64,000 nucleotides of DNA, taken from NCBI RefSeq assembly GCF_900088825.1, contig NZ_LT592170.1:1938064-2002063 (forward strand). Direction: 5' to 3'. Each line of letters starts with the position of its first letter. Positions within the stretch are counted from its first letter, which is position 1. This DNA comes from Thiomonas delicata. Its GTDB lineage: Bacteria; Pseudomonadota; Gammaproteobacteria; Burkholderiales; Burkholderiaceae_C. Below are positions 18,148-26,547 of the stretch, one piece after another. The notes beneath the pieces are model-generated. The model saw nothing but the letters and a program-made list of their open reading frames with translations. It was not told where the DNA came from and did no database searches. The position numbers and the translations under genes were made by a program.

Positions 18148-18299
18148 CGAAGAATCTCCTAAAAGTGAAAACACGAAAAACAAATGTGCGCGGTATCCAG
18201 CCCGACCGATTTTCATCGGGCCGGTCCATCTGAAACGCACGAGTCAGCCGAACGGTGTACGGGCGGTGGGCATCTTCGCATGCCCACCGGGTTCCCGTA

Positions 18300-18905
18300 T
18301 CAGGAATGTTGAGGCGCCATGCCCGACGCGGGGGATTCCGACGAAGATTTGTTCCGCTTGTTGCCACGCGTCAAGTAGCCGACCAAGACCAGCACGGCAA
18401 AGAGCAAACTCCAGACCGCCCAAGCCGGCATGTGCAGCAGTTGCGGCAGGGTCAGGGAATCCGGGCCGACCTGCATCCAGACCCAGCTTTTTATGGAAGC
18501 GTAGACGCTGTTGAACAGCAGCGTACCGGCGCCCAAGCCGATGATGAACACCAGGCCGTCGAGTTTGCCGGAGCAGAAGGCGACCATCGACGTGCCGGGG
18601 CAGTATCCGCCGATCGCCATGCCGGCACCGATCAGGACGCCACCAAGCGAACTCCCCCACAGCAGGACCGACGGGACGAACATATTGTTCATCGCCACCA
18701 TGCCCATGGCTTGCAGGGCATAAAGCCCGCCGGCCGCGACCAGGATGGCGGTGAACATGACTTTGAACACGGCCCAGTCCTGAAGGCGCAACTGGGCGGT
18801 GAGCTTGCAGCCGCTGCCAAAGCCCGCGTTTTCGAGCACATAGCCAAAGATGAGGCCAAGCAAGATGCCGGAGATCGCACCGGAATATTCCATTGGGAAG
18901 TTCAT
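18300..18905 (-). CDS. YeeE/YedE family transporter subunit (second of the pair)
   Basis: A 201-residue membrane protein of the Sulf_transp (DUF395) family, with about five helices and a short charged tail. GFGSGC near residue 29 and GGYCPGTSMVAFCSGKLDG hold the cysteines that line the transport path in YeeE-type thiosulfate channels. Half-size pairs of this type (PmpA/PmpB-like) work together to pass sulfur-containing ions such as thiosulfate or sulfite. It starts inside the upstream subunit gene with an ATGA overlap (18902-18905), which indicates translational coupling. Located beside sqr and rhodanese. Confidence 0.9.
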   Translation of the reverse strand: MNFPMEYSGAISGILLGLIFGYVLENAGFGSGCKLTAQLRLQDWAVFKVMFTAILVAAGGLYALQAMGMVAMNNMFVPSVLLWGSSLGGVLIGAGMAIGGYCPGTSMVAFCSGKLDGLVFIIGLGAGTLLFNSVYASIKSWVWMQVGPDSLTLPQLLHMPAWAVWSLLFAVLVLVGYLTRGNKRNKSSSESPASGMAPQHS

Positions 18906-19408
18906 TTCCACAGCCCCTTGGTGAGTTGACCGAACACGATGCCAGAAACGAAGAAGCCGATCAGGAACAGAAAGCCGGACGCTGCCAGCGTGGCCGAGCC
19001 GGACAGGCCCAGGCCGCTGGTGCAGCCCAGGGCCATGCGGGCGCCGAAGCCGGACGCGGTGCCGCCGACCAGGGCGAGCACCAGGCGCATGCTGCGCTTG
19101 GCCTGGGTCGGACCGTCGATCTGGAACTTGAAGCGACCGGCGAGCAGGCTGGCGATCAAGGCGCCGATGAACAGGCCGACGACCTCCCAGACCGTCCAGT
19201 TGTTCAAGCCGTTTTCGTACGCCACATGCAGATATTGATGGTTGGCAACGGCACTGGGGGCCACTGCGCCCACGGCGACCGCGGTGGCCGAGGTGGTGGC
19301 GCCGGTCACGCCATAGCCATGGCCGGTGAAAATGAACGTTGCCAGAAGAGCCAGGCCGAGAACGACACCGGCGACATAGGAATTCCAGAGTGGACGGGGG
19401 GGCTGCAT
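18902..19408 (-). CDS. YeeE/YedE family transporter subunit (first of the pair)
   Basis: A 168-residue half-size Sulf_transp (DUF395) membrane protein with about four helices. The conserved segment GFGARMALGCTSGLGLSG holds the pathway cysteine. It opens with an extra periplasmic loop after the first helix. GGAGG lies upstream of the ATG at 19408; a start at 19453 is possible in frame but less well placed. With the overlapping downstream gene it forms a two-protein transporter. It is divergent from sqr across 311 bases, and the two transcripts may share control. Confidence 0.9.
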   Translation of the reverse strand: MQPPRPLWNSYVAGVVLGLALLATFIFTGHGYGVTGATTSATAVAVGAVAPSAVANHQYLHVAYENGLNNWTVWEVVGLFIGALIASLLAGRFKFQIDGPTQAKRSMRLVLALVGGTASGFGARMALGCTSGLGLSGSATLAASGFLFLIGFFVSGIVFGQLTKGLWK

Positions 19409-19532
19409 GGCTGTAGTTTCCTCCTGGGTGGTGTGAAATTTGCGCGTGACCAAATTCCCTGCATTTAGATGTCTTATCCGGGAACTGCAATGAGTATAGG
19501 GACGTTTTTTTCATGCTTCCCGGAGTATTAGG

Positions 19533-19554
19533 GTTTGTCCAGGGTAGGGCAAAC
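19533..19554. promoter_or_regulatory. Inverted repeat, possible operator
   Basis: GTTTGTCC (19533-19540) and GGGCAAAC (19547-19554) form an inverted repeat with one mismatch and a six-base spacer. It lies midway between the two divergent promoter candidates, where a regulator could act on both transcripts. The binding protein is unknown. Confidence 0.45.
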
Positions 19555-19575
19555 ACGGATTTCGGTGCGATTCGA

Positions 19576-19605
19576 TTGACCCTGCTCAAGGGGCCGCCCC
19601 ATACT
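19576..19605 (+). promoter_or_regulatory. Candidate promoter of sqr
   Basis: TTGACC (19576-19581) and CATACT (19600-19605) are separated by 18 bases. This fits a sigma-70 promoter and would give a leader of about 110 bases before sqr. Confidence 0.45.
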
Positions 19606-19719
19606 TGCCGCTACCGTGCGCGTTTGCGCTGGAGACGGTGTACTTGGGCGTGGGATGGGCGCTGCCTTGCGCGAGGTCTTGGCCACGCGCTTCAATCGAC
19701 AAAGCAAAGGAGGCAAGAC

Positions 19720-21021
19720 ATGGCGCACATCGTTGTACTGGGGGCGGGCATCGGCGGCATGCCGGCGGCGTATGAGGCACGCGATCTGCTGGGCAAGGAG
19801 CACCGGATCACAGTGATCAACGAGGCCGACTATTTCCAGTTCGTGCCGTCGAATCCCTGGGTTGCGGTGGGCTGGCGGTCACGCGAAGACGTGGTGTTTC
19901 CCATCGGTCCCTACCTGGAGCGCAAGGGCATCGCGTTCATCGCCCAGCCGGCCACCGGCATCGATCCCGCGGAAAACACCGTCACCCTCCGCAATGGCGA
20001 CAAGGTCTCGTACGACTACCTCATCATCACCACCGGACCCAGGCTGTCGTTCGAGGAGGTCGAAGGCGCCGGCCCGCACGGTGGATTCACGCACTCCATC
20101 TGCACGATCGACCATGCCGAGAAATGCCATGAGGATTTCGAGCGGCTGTGCGCAAGCCCTGGGCCCGTGATCGTCGGGGCGATGCCGGGCGCGAGTTGTT
20201 TCGGCCCCGCCTATGAATACGCGATGGTTCTCGACGCCGCACTGCGCAAGAAAAAGCTGCGCAGCAAGGTGCCCATGACGTTCGTCTCCGCCGAACCCTA
20301 TATCGGCCACCTGGGGCTGGATGGCGTCGGCGACTCCAAGGGCATCATGGAACACGAGTTCCGCGACCACGACATCCGCTGGATCACCAATGCCAAGACC
20401 ACCAGGGTGGAAGACGGCAAGATGTACGTGGACGAGTTGGACGTCAACGGCAACCTGCTCAAGAAACACGAACTTCCGTTCAGGCACGCCATGATGCTGC
20501 CCGCCTTCAAGGGCGTCGACGCCGTGGCCAAGGTGGAAGGGCTGTGCAATCCCCGCGGTTTCGTCATGGTGGATGCCTACCAGCGCAATCCGAAATACAA
20601 GAACATCTATTCAGCCGGCGTGTGCATCGCCATCCCGCCGGTGGGGCCGACCCCCGTGCCATGCGGCGTGCCCAAGACCGGCTACATGATCGAGTCCATG
20701 GTCACCGCCATCGTGCATAACATCCGGGAAGAACTCGCCGGTCTTCAGCCCACGCACAAGGGCACCTGGCAGGCCATCTGCCTGGCGGATTTCGGCACCA
20801 CCGGGGCGGCGTTCGTCGCCATTCCCCAGATACCCCCGCGCGACGTGAACTGGTTCGGCCACGGCCGCTGGGTCCACCTGGCCAAGATCGCTTTTGAAAA
20901 ATACTTCATCCGAAAAATGAAGAAAGGCAATTCCGAGCCCGTCTACGAAAAATATGTGATGAAGCTCATCGGCTTCAAACGCCTGCAAGACAAGGTGATG
21001 CATCCGCACCACCCATCCTGA
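19720..21021 (+). CDS. sqr: Sulfide:quinone oxidoreductase, Acidithiobacillus type
   Basis: A 433-residue FAD flavoprotein that oxidises sulfide to sulfane sulfur or polysulfide and passes electrons to membrane quinone. The dinucleotide motif GAGIGG is at residues 8-13. The three redox cysteines known from A. ferrooxidans SQR (Cys128, 160, 356) are all present, at 128 (SICTIDH), 160 (GASCFGPAYEYAM) and 354 (WQAICLADFG). The basic, amphipathic C-terminus (KYFIRKMKKG onward) fits monotopic membrane attachment. AAAGGAGG sits eight bases before the ATG. It faces the YeeE/YedE pair, suggesting joint use in sulfide and thiosulfate metabolism. Confidence 0.95.
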   Translation: MAHIVVLGAGIGGMPAAYEARDLLGKEHRITVINEADYFQFVPSNPWVAVGWRSREDVVFPIGPYLERKGIAFIAQPATGIDPAENTVTLRNGDKVSYDYLIITTGPRLSFEEVEGAGPHGGFTHSICTIDHAEKCHEDFERLCASPGPVIVGAMPGASCFGPAYEYAMVLDAALRKKKLRSKVPMTFVSAEPYIGHLGLDGVGDSKGIMEHEFRDHDIRWITNAKTTRVEDGKMYVDELDVNGNLLKKHELPFRHAMMLPAFKGVDAVAKVEGLCNPRGFVMVDAYQRNPKYKNIYSAGVCIAIPPVGPTPVPCGVPKTGYMIESMVTAIVHNIREELAGLQPTHKGTWQAICLADFGTTGAAFVAIPQIPPRDVNWFGHGRWVHLAKIAFEKYFIRKMKKGNSEPVYEKYVMKLIGFKRLQDKVMHPHHPS

Positions 21022-21094
21022 GGGGCGGATGGGCTGGGCGCGGTTCACCGACCCGGAGCAAGGTTTCCGCGGCGCCGGTGTCGTTGGTCGGATC

Positions 21095-21126
21095 GGCCCG
21101 CCCGTCGTGAAACGACCGGGCGGGCC
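21095..21126. terminator. Long GC-rich hairpin between sqr and the OYE gene
   Basis: GGCCCGCCCG plus TCG (21095-21107) pairs with CGA, a bulged C, and CGGGCGGGCC (21113-21126) around a TGAAA loop, giving 13 bp. The two flanking genes converge on it. There is no T run, so it may be a weak or rho-assisted terminator or a 3'-end barrier. Confidence 0.45.
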
Positions 21127-21159
21127 GGGCGTTTGCAAGCCGCTCCTGGAACTTGGGGG

Positions 21160-22269
21160 TTATGCGGCAACCTGCTCCTGGAGCAGGGGATAGTCGGTGT
21201 ATCCGCGCTCGCCGCCGCCGTAGAACGTGGCGGTGTCTGGTTTGTTCAGCGCGGCGCCGCGGCGCATGCGCTCCACCAGATCGGGGTTGGCGATATAAGG
21301 GCGGCCGAAGGCCACGGCGTCGGCCAGGCCCTCGTCGAGACGTGCCTGCGCGCTGTCGGCGGTGTAGTTGCCGCAGACGATGAGACGGCCGCCGTAGGCT
21401 TGGCGCAGTTGTTTGCGGAAGTCGGCGGTGAGGGATGGACCGCCGGCCCAGTCGGGCTCGGCCACGTGGATGTAGGCCACGCCGCGGCGGTCGAATTCGC
21501 GGGCGAGATGGAGGTGGATGGCCTCGGTCTCGGTGTCGGCGATGTCGTGGCGGGTGAAATGCGGCGAAATACGCACGCCCACGCGCTGGCTGCCTGCCAC
21601 GGCGATGATGGCGTCCATCACCTCGAGCACCAAGCGGGCGCGGTTTTCAAGGCTGCCGCCGTAGGCGTCGGTGCGCTGGTTGGTGTTGGTGGCAAGGAAC
21701 TGCTGCAGCAGATAACCGTTGGCGCTGTGCAGTTCCAGCATGTCGAAGCCGGCGCGCAGCGCGCGCTCGGCGGCGCGCGCGTAGTCGGCCACGATGCCGG
21801 GGAGCTCGGCGGTGTCCAGGGCGCGCGGCGCGTCGCACGGCACGCGCTTGGGGCCTTCGGGTAGCACGACGAAGGATTCGCCGGTGTCGCTGCGCAGGGC
21901 GGACGGCGCGACCGGGGCCTGGCCGCCTTCCTGCAATGCGCGGTGCGAGATGCGGCCCACATGCCACAGCTGCAAGGCGATGCGTCCGCCCGCGGCATGC
22001 ACCGCGTCGGTCACGATTTGCCAGCCGCGCTCCTGCGCGTCGGTGTAGATGCCCGGGGTGAAGGCGTAGCCCTGGCCCTGGCGGCTGATCTGGGTGGCTT
22101 CGCTGACGATCAGGCCGGCCGTGGCGCGCTGCGCGTAGTAGCGCGCGTTCATCGCATTCGGCACGTCGCCCGGCTGGCTTGCGCGCGAGCGCGTGAGCGG
22201 CGCCATGACGACGCGGTTGGGCAGTTCGAGGGCGCCCACGCTGAGCGGGCTGAACAGGGTTTTGGACAT
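21160..22269 (-). CDS. nemA: Old Yellow Enzyme family alkene reductase (NemA-like)
   Basis: A 369-residue FMN-dependent flavoprotein with a TIM-barrel fold. The N-terminal LPNRVVMAPLTRSRA, the active-site pair in LELHSANGYLLQQF (HxxN type) and the SLENRARLVLEVMDA segment are diagnostic of the NemA/XenB class (E. coli NemA is 365 residues). It reduces activated C=C bonds, N-ethylmaleimide, nitrate esters and similar electrophiles with NADPH. It lies convergent to sqr and divergent from soeA. There is no obvious link to sulfur oxidation beyond possible detoxification. Confidence 0.95.
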   Translation of the reverse strand: MSKTLFSPLSVGALELPNRVVMAPLTRSRASQPGDVPNAMNARYYAQRATAGLIVSEATQISRQGQGYAFTPGIYTDAQERGWQIVTDAVHAAGGRIALQLWHVGRISHRALQEGGQAPVAPSALRSDTGESFVVLPEGPKRVPCDAPRALDTAELPGIVADYARAAERALRAGFDMLELHSANGYLLQQFLATNTNQRTDAYGGSLENRARLVLEVMDAIIAVAGSQRVGVRISPHFTRHDIADTETEAIHLHLAREFDRRGVAYIHVAEPDWAGGPSLTADFRKQLRQAYGGRLIVCGNYTADSAQARLDEGLADAVAFGRPYIANPDLVERMRRGAALNKPDTATFYGGGERGYTDYPLLQEQVAA

Positions 22270-22529
22270 GGCGGGCTTCCTGGGTTAGGTGGATTCCGAT
22301 CGGGGCCGTCTCGGTTTCCGTGAATATTGATTGCTGCAATGCGCAAACCGCAATCCTAGGCATTTGCCGCAAGGCTTGCAGAGGCCATGCCGCAGCAGGT
22401 TCGCGCGACGCGTGTTAGCCGAGCTGGCGGGTTCCATCGAAAAAACTGCTGACCTTCACCGAAACATTGCGTTGGAATTCATGGCAAACGGGCCTTAGGG
22501 TTGAGCCTCATCGCAATCGAGGGCATTCC

Positions 22530-25500
22530 ATGGCCTGGATCACCGACCGCATCGACCGGATCTTCTCCAACGGCGAACCGCTGCACGACCCCATCGCCAA
22601 GCCGCCCGGCGAGGTCGAAGTCAAGTCCACCACCTGCTACATGTGCGCCTGCCGCTGCGGCATCAACGTGCATGTGCGCGACGGCGAGGTGCGCTTCATC
22701 GAGGGCAACCCGAACCACCCGCTCAACCATGGCGTGATCTGCGCCAAGGGCTCGGCCGGCATCATGAAGCAGGTTTCTCCCGCGCGCCTGACCCAGCCTC
22801 TGCGCCGCAAGCCGGGCAGCGAGCGCGGCGCCGGCGAATTCGAGCCCATTTCCTGGGACGAGGCCTTCGCCATGCTGGAAAGCCGGCTGCGCCACCTGCG
22901 CGCGACCGACCCCAAGCAGTTCGCCCTGTTCACCGGGCGCGACCAGATGCAGGCGCTCACCGGCCTGTTCGCGCGCGAGTTCGGCACGCCCAACTACGCC
23001 GCGCATGGCGGTTTCTGCTCGGTGAACATGGCCGCCGGCATGATCTACACCACCGGCGGCAGCTTCTGGGAGTTCGGCGGCCCGGATCTCCAGCAGTCCA
23101 AGCTGTTCGTCATGATCGGCACCGCCGAAGACCATCACAGCAATCCGCTGAAGATGGCGCTGTCGGATTTCAAGCGCGCGGGCGGACGTTTCATTTCCAT
23201 CAACCCGGTGCGTACCGGCTATTCGGCCATTGCCGACGAGTGGATTCCGATCCGCCCCGGCACCGACGGCGCGCTGTTCCTCGCCATCACGCATGAGTTG
23301 CTGCGCACCGGGCGCTTCGACGATGCGTTCGCCGCGCGCTACACCAACGCCGCGCAACTGGTGCGGGTGCAGCCGGGGCACCCGGACGACGGCATGATGG
23401 TGCGCAACCCCGCTGCGCCCGAGGTCAACCCCGATGCCCCGCTCAACGCCTGGTGGTGGGACGAGGCCGCTGGCCGGCCCGTCGCCGCCTGGAGCGAAGG
23501 CGTGCAGCCGGCGCTGTTCGGCCGCTACACCATGCCCGACGGCACCCCGGTGGCGACGGCGCTCGAGTTGCTGCGCGAGCGCGTGGCCGAGTGCACGCCA
23601 GCGTGGGCCGAGGACATCACCGGCATCGCCGCGTCCCGCATCGCGCAACTGGCGGCGGAAATGGCCGAGGCCGCGCTCGACCAGGCCTTCGATCTGCCCC
23701 AACCCTGGACCGACTGGTGGGGCCGGGAGCACGACACCGTGCGCGCCCGCCCGCTGGCCTTCCACGCCATGCGCGGCCTGGCCGCGCATTCGAACGGGTT
23801 CCACACCATTCGCGCGCTGGCCATTTTGATGAGTCTGCTGGGCACCATCGACGTGCCCGGGGGATTCCGCCACAAGCCGCCGTATCCCAAACAGGTTCCG
23901 CCCGGCGTGCGCACCGCAAAGAGCTGGGACGACATCAAGCCCAACACGCCGCTGGCCGGTTCGCCCCTGGGCTGGCCCGCCGGGCCCGGTGACTTGATGG
24001 TGGACGACGATGGCCGCCCGATGCGCATCGACAAGGCGTTCTCGTGGGAGTACCCGCTGGCGGCGCACGGGTTGATGCACAACGTCATCACCAATGCCTG
24101 GCGCGGCGATCCCTATCCCATCGACACCCTGCTGATCTTCATGTCCAACATGGCGTGGAACTCGGCCATGAACACCCAGCGCGTGCGGCGCATGCTGACC
24201 GACAAGCGCGCGGACGGCGAGCACCGCATTCCCTTCCTGGTGGTGTGCGACGCGTTCCATTCCGAGATGACGGCGTTCGCCGATCTCGTGCTGCCCGATA
24301 CCAGCTATCTGGAACGGCACGACGCCATGTCCATGCTGGACCGGCCGATTTCCGAGTACGACGGCGCGATGGACTCGGTGCGCGTGCCCGTCGTGCCGCC
24401 GCTCGGGCAGTGCAAACCGTTCCAGGACGTGCTGATCGAATTGGCTTCGCGCCTGCAGTTCCCGGCCTTCACGCGGGCCGACGGCAGCCGCAAGTTCAAG
24501 GACTACACGGACTTCATCGTCAACTACGAAACCGCACCGGGTTCGGGCATCGGTTTCCTCACCGGCTGGCGCGGCGCGGACGGCAGCAAGAGCCTGCGCG
24601 GCGAACCGAATCCGAATCAGTGGGAGCAGTACGCCAAGCACGACTGCGTGCATTTCACGCCCATCCCCGAGGCCATGCGCTATATGCGCGGCGTCAACCG
24701 CGACTACCTGCGCTACGCCAAGGAGAACGGCTGGCGCAAGCGCGACGACCCGGTGGTCATCGCTATTTACTCCGAGGTGCTGCAGAAATTCCGCCTTGCC
24801 GCCCAAGGGCAGCGACCCGGGCGGCAGCCTCCGGCCGAACTGCGCGAGCGCGTTGCCCGGCATGGCGATCCGCTGCCGTTCTGGGCACCTCCGCTGGAGC
24901 ATGGCGCCGTCGATCTGGGGAAGTTTCCGCTGGCCGCGGTGACCCAGAGGCCCATGGCCATGTATCACGCCTGGGACTCGCAGAATGCCTGGCTGCGCCA
25001 GATCCACGGCCACAACCGGCTTCACGTGCATCCCAGGACCGCACAGGCCGCAGGCATCGCCGACGGCGGCTGGATGTGGGTGGAGTCGCCCTGGGGCCGG
25101 GTGCGCTGCGTCGCCCAGTATTCCGAGGCCGTCGAGCCCGGCACGGTGTGGACCTGGAACGCCATCGGCAAGTCCAGCGGGCTGTGGGGCCTGCATCCCC
25201 ATGCCGACGAGTCCCGCCGCGGTTTCCTGCTCAATCACCTGATCACCGACGAGCTTCCCGGAGATGCCGGAACCTTGTCGAACAGCGATCCCGTCACCGG
25301 TCAGGCCGGTTGGTACGACCTGCGCGTGCGTCTCGCCCCAGCCGGAGCGCCGCGGGACGACGAGGCCATGGCGGGGGATCACTACGCCGACGTGCACGGC
25401 GAGCCGCTGCCCGCTGCGGGCGACGCGCTCGCCCTCCATTCCGAAACCACCTGGCCGCGCCACAGCGCGCCGCAGCCAGCGCCGGGGCAGCATCCCGGCA

Positions 25501-25595
25501 TGCACCGCGTCTCGAGCGGCGCGGCCCATGTGCTGCAGTATTTCGCCGGACGCGGTCGTCGCGGCAAGACCACCGAACAGGAGACACCCACATGA
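22530..25595 (+). CDS. soeA: Sulfite dehydrogenase (quinone), molybdopterin subunit
   Basis: A 1021-residue molybdo-bis(MGD) oxidoreductase of the complex iron-sulfur molybdoenzyme family. A [4Fe-4S] site is formed by Cys36, Cys39, Cys43 and Cys71 in TTCYMCACRCG and ICAKG. No twin-arginine signal is present (opening MAWITDRIDRIFSNG), so the active site faces the cytoplasm, as in SoeABC, which oxidises sulfite to sulfate and feeds quinone. Related polysulfide, thiosulfate or tetrathionate enzymes are exported, which argues against them. GAGGG precedes the ATG at 22530. The stop overlaps soeB by four bases. Confidence 0.9.
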   Translation: MAWITDRIDRIFSNGEPLHDPIAKPPGEVEVKSTTCYMCACRCGINVHVRDGEVRFIEGNPNHPLNHGVICAKGSAGIMKQVSPARLTQPLRRKPGSERGAGEFEPISWDEAFAMLESRLRHLRATDPKQFALFTGRDQMQALTGLFAREFGTPNYAAHGGFCSVNMAAGMIYTTGGSFWEFGGPDLQQSKLFVMIGTAEDHHSNPLKMALSDFKRAGGRFISINPVRTGYSAIADEWIPIRPGTDGALFLAITHELLRTGRFDDAFAARYTNAAQLVRVQPGHPDDGMMVRNPAAPEVNPDAPLNAWWWDEAAGRPVAAWSEGVQPALFGRYTMPDGTPVATALELLRERVAECTPAWAEDITGIAASRIAQLAAEMAEAALDQAFDLPQPWTDWWGREHDTVRARPLAFHAMRGLAAHSNGFHTIRALAILMSLLGTIDVPGGFRHKPPYPKQVPPGVRTAKSWDDIKPNTPLAGSPLGWPAGPGDLMVDDDGRPMRIDKAFSWEYPLAAHGLMHNVITNAWRGDPYPIDTLLIFMSNMAWNSAMNTQRVRRMLTDKRADGEHRIPFLVVCDAFHSEMTAFADLVLPDTSYLERHDAMSMLDRPISEYDGAMDSVRVPVVPPLGQCKPFQDVLIELASRLQFPAFTRADGSRKFKDYTDFIVNYETAPGSGIGFLTGWRGADGSKSLRGEPNPNQWEQYAKHDCVHFTPIPEAMRYMRGVNRDYLRYAKENGWRKRDDPVVIAIYSEVLQKFRLAAQGQRPGRQPPAELRERVARHGDPLPFWAPPLEHGAVDLGKFPLAAVTQRPMAMYHAWDSQNAWLRQIHGHNRLHVHPRTAQAAGIADGGWMWVESPWGRVRCVAQYSEAVEPGTVWTWNAIGKSSGLWGLHPHADESRRGFLLNHLITDELPGDAGTLSNSDPVTGQAGWYDLRVRLAPAGAPRDDEAMAGDHYADVHGEPLPAAGDALALHSETTWPRHSAPQPAPGQHPGMHRVSSGAAHVLQYFAGRGRRGKTTEQETPT

Positions 25596-26545
25596 CCCAG
25601 CTCGCCCTGGTCATCGACCTCGACGTCTGCGTCGGCTGCCATGCCTGCGTCACTTCGTGCAAGCAATGGAACACATCGAGCGCGGCGGGCCCGCTGAGCG
25701 ACCACGATCCCTACGGCCCCGAGACGTCTGGCGTGTTCTTCAATCGGGTCCAGACCTTCGAGGTCGGCCAGTATCCCGACACGCAGGTGGTGCATTTCCC
25801 CAAAAGCTGCCTGCACTGCGAGGAGCCGCCCTGCGTGCCGGTGTGCCCGACTGGCGCCTCGTACAAGCGCAAGGAGGACGGCATCGTGCTGGTCGATGCC
25901 GACAAGTGCATCGGCTGCAAGTACTGCGCCTGGGCCTGTCCCTACGGCGCGCGTGAGTTCGACGAACAGCGCGGCATCATGACCAAGTGCACCTTGTGCG
26001 TGGATCGCATCTACGACGAGAGCACGCCACCCGAGCGGCGCAATCCCGCCTGTGTGAATGCCTGCCCCACTCACGCCCGCCTGTTCGGCGACGTGCACGA
26101 CCCCGACTCCGACATCTCGCGCGCCATCCGCGAGCGCGGCGGCTATGCGCTCATGCCCGAGCTCGGCACGCGTCCCGCCAACCAGTATCTGCCCAGGCGC
26201 GCCATGGTCGCCGCGGGAACGCAGTCGGGCTCGGCCCAGTCGACGCCGGCGCCTGTGACGCGCGGAAATTCCGCGCACGACGGCGGCGAGTCGGCGGCGG
26301 CCGCCGAACTGGTGCGCGAATCCGAGACCATCCTGGCACGTCTTTTCGGTGGCCTGCGCGGGAAAGCGCGCAAACGTGCGCAGCCGGCGCCCGGGGCGTT
26401 GCAGCTGCCGAAGGCCGCGCAGTCCTGCGCCTGCGGTGCAGGGCAGGGCGGGTGCGCCAGTGCGAAGCCGGCGGGGCCCGGCCTTGGCGGTCAGCTTCCC
26501 GCGGCGGCCGGCCTGCCGGTGTCGCGCCTTTTCGCGGAGGGTTGA
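25592..26545 (+). CDS. soeB: Sulfite dehydrogenase, iron-sulfur subunit
   Basis: A 317-residue ferredoxin-like electron-transfer subunit with four [4Fe-4S] sites. The cysteine groups are CVGCHACVTSC (13-23), CLHCEEPPCVPVCP (73-86), CIGCKYCAWACP (106-117), and CTLC plus CVNACP (133-159). Residues 1-200 make the usual DmsB/NrfC-type protein. Residues 201-317 are an extra low-complexity Ala/Gly/Pro/Ser tail containing the cysteine cluster at 279, 281 and 288 (CACGAGQGGC). The ATG overlaps the soeA stop. It carries electrons from SoeA to SoeC in the cytoplasm. Confidence 0.9.
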   Translation: MTQLALVIDLDVCVGCHACVTSCKQWNTSSAAGPLSDHDPYGPETSGVFFNRVQTFEVGQYPDTQVVHFPKSCLHCEEPPCVPVCPTGASYKRKEDGIVLVDADKCIGCKYCAWACPYGAREFDEQRGIMTKCTLCVDRIYDESTPPERRNPACVNACPTHARLFGDVHDPDSDISRAIRERGGYALMPELGTRPANQYLPRRAMVAAGTQSGSAQSTPAPVTRGNSAHDGGESAAAAELVRESETILARLFGGLRGKARKRAQPAPGALQLPKAAQSCACGAGQGGCASAKPAGPGLGGQLPAAAGLPVSRLFAEG

Positions 26546-26547
26546 GC

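Larger units (their letters stand above)
19409..19719. other. Divergent control region between the YeeE/YedE pair and sqr
   Basis: This is the only gene-free stretch above 300 bases. On the minus strand, TTGCAG and TAAATG (plus positions 19485-19490 and 19462-19467, 17-base spacer) are a weak promoter candidate for the transporter genes. On the plus strand a better candidate for sqr lies at 19576-19605. Between them is a dyad at 19533-19554. No convincing ORF is present. Confidence 0.6.

Noticed and set aside
18300-19408. The two YeeE/YedE genes as one gene broken by a frameshift
   Set aside because: Each half has its own conserved cysteine motif, the ATGA overlap is a normal coupling signal, and half-size pairs are known in this family.
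22479-25529. A 1016-codon open frame on the minus strand opposite soeA
   Set aside because: It mirrors soeA in a GC-rich gene and shows no known domain; the plus strand has complete cofactor motifs and a Shine-Dalgarno.
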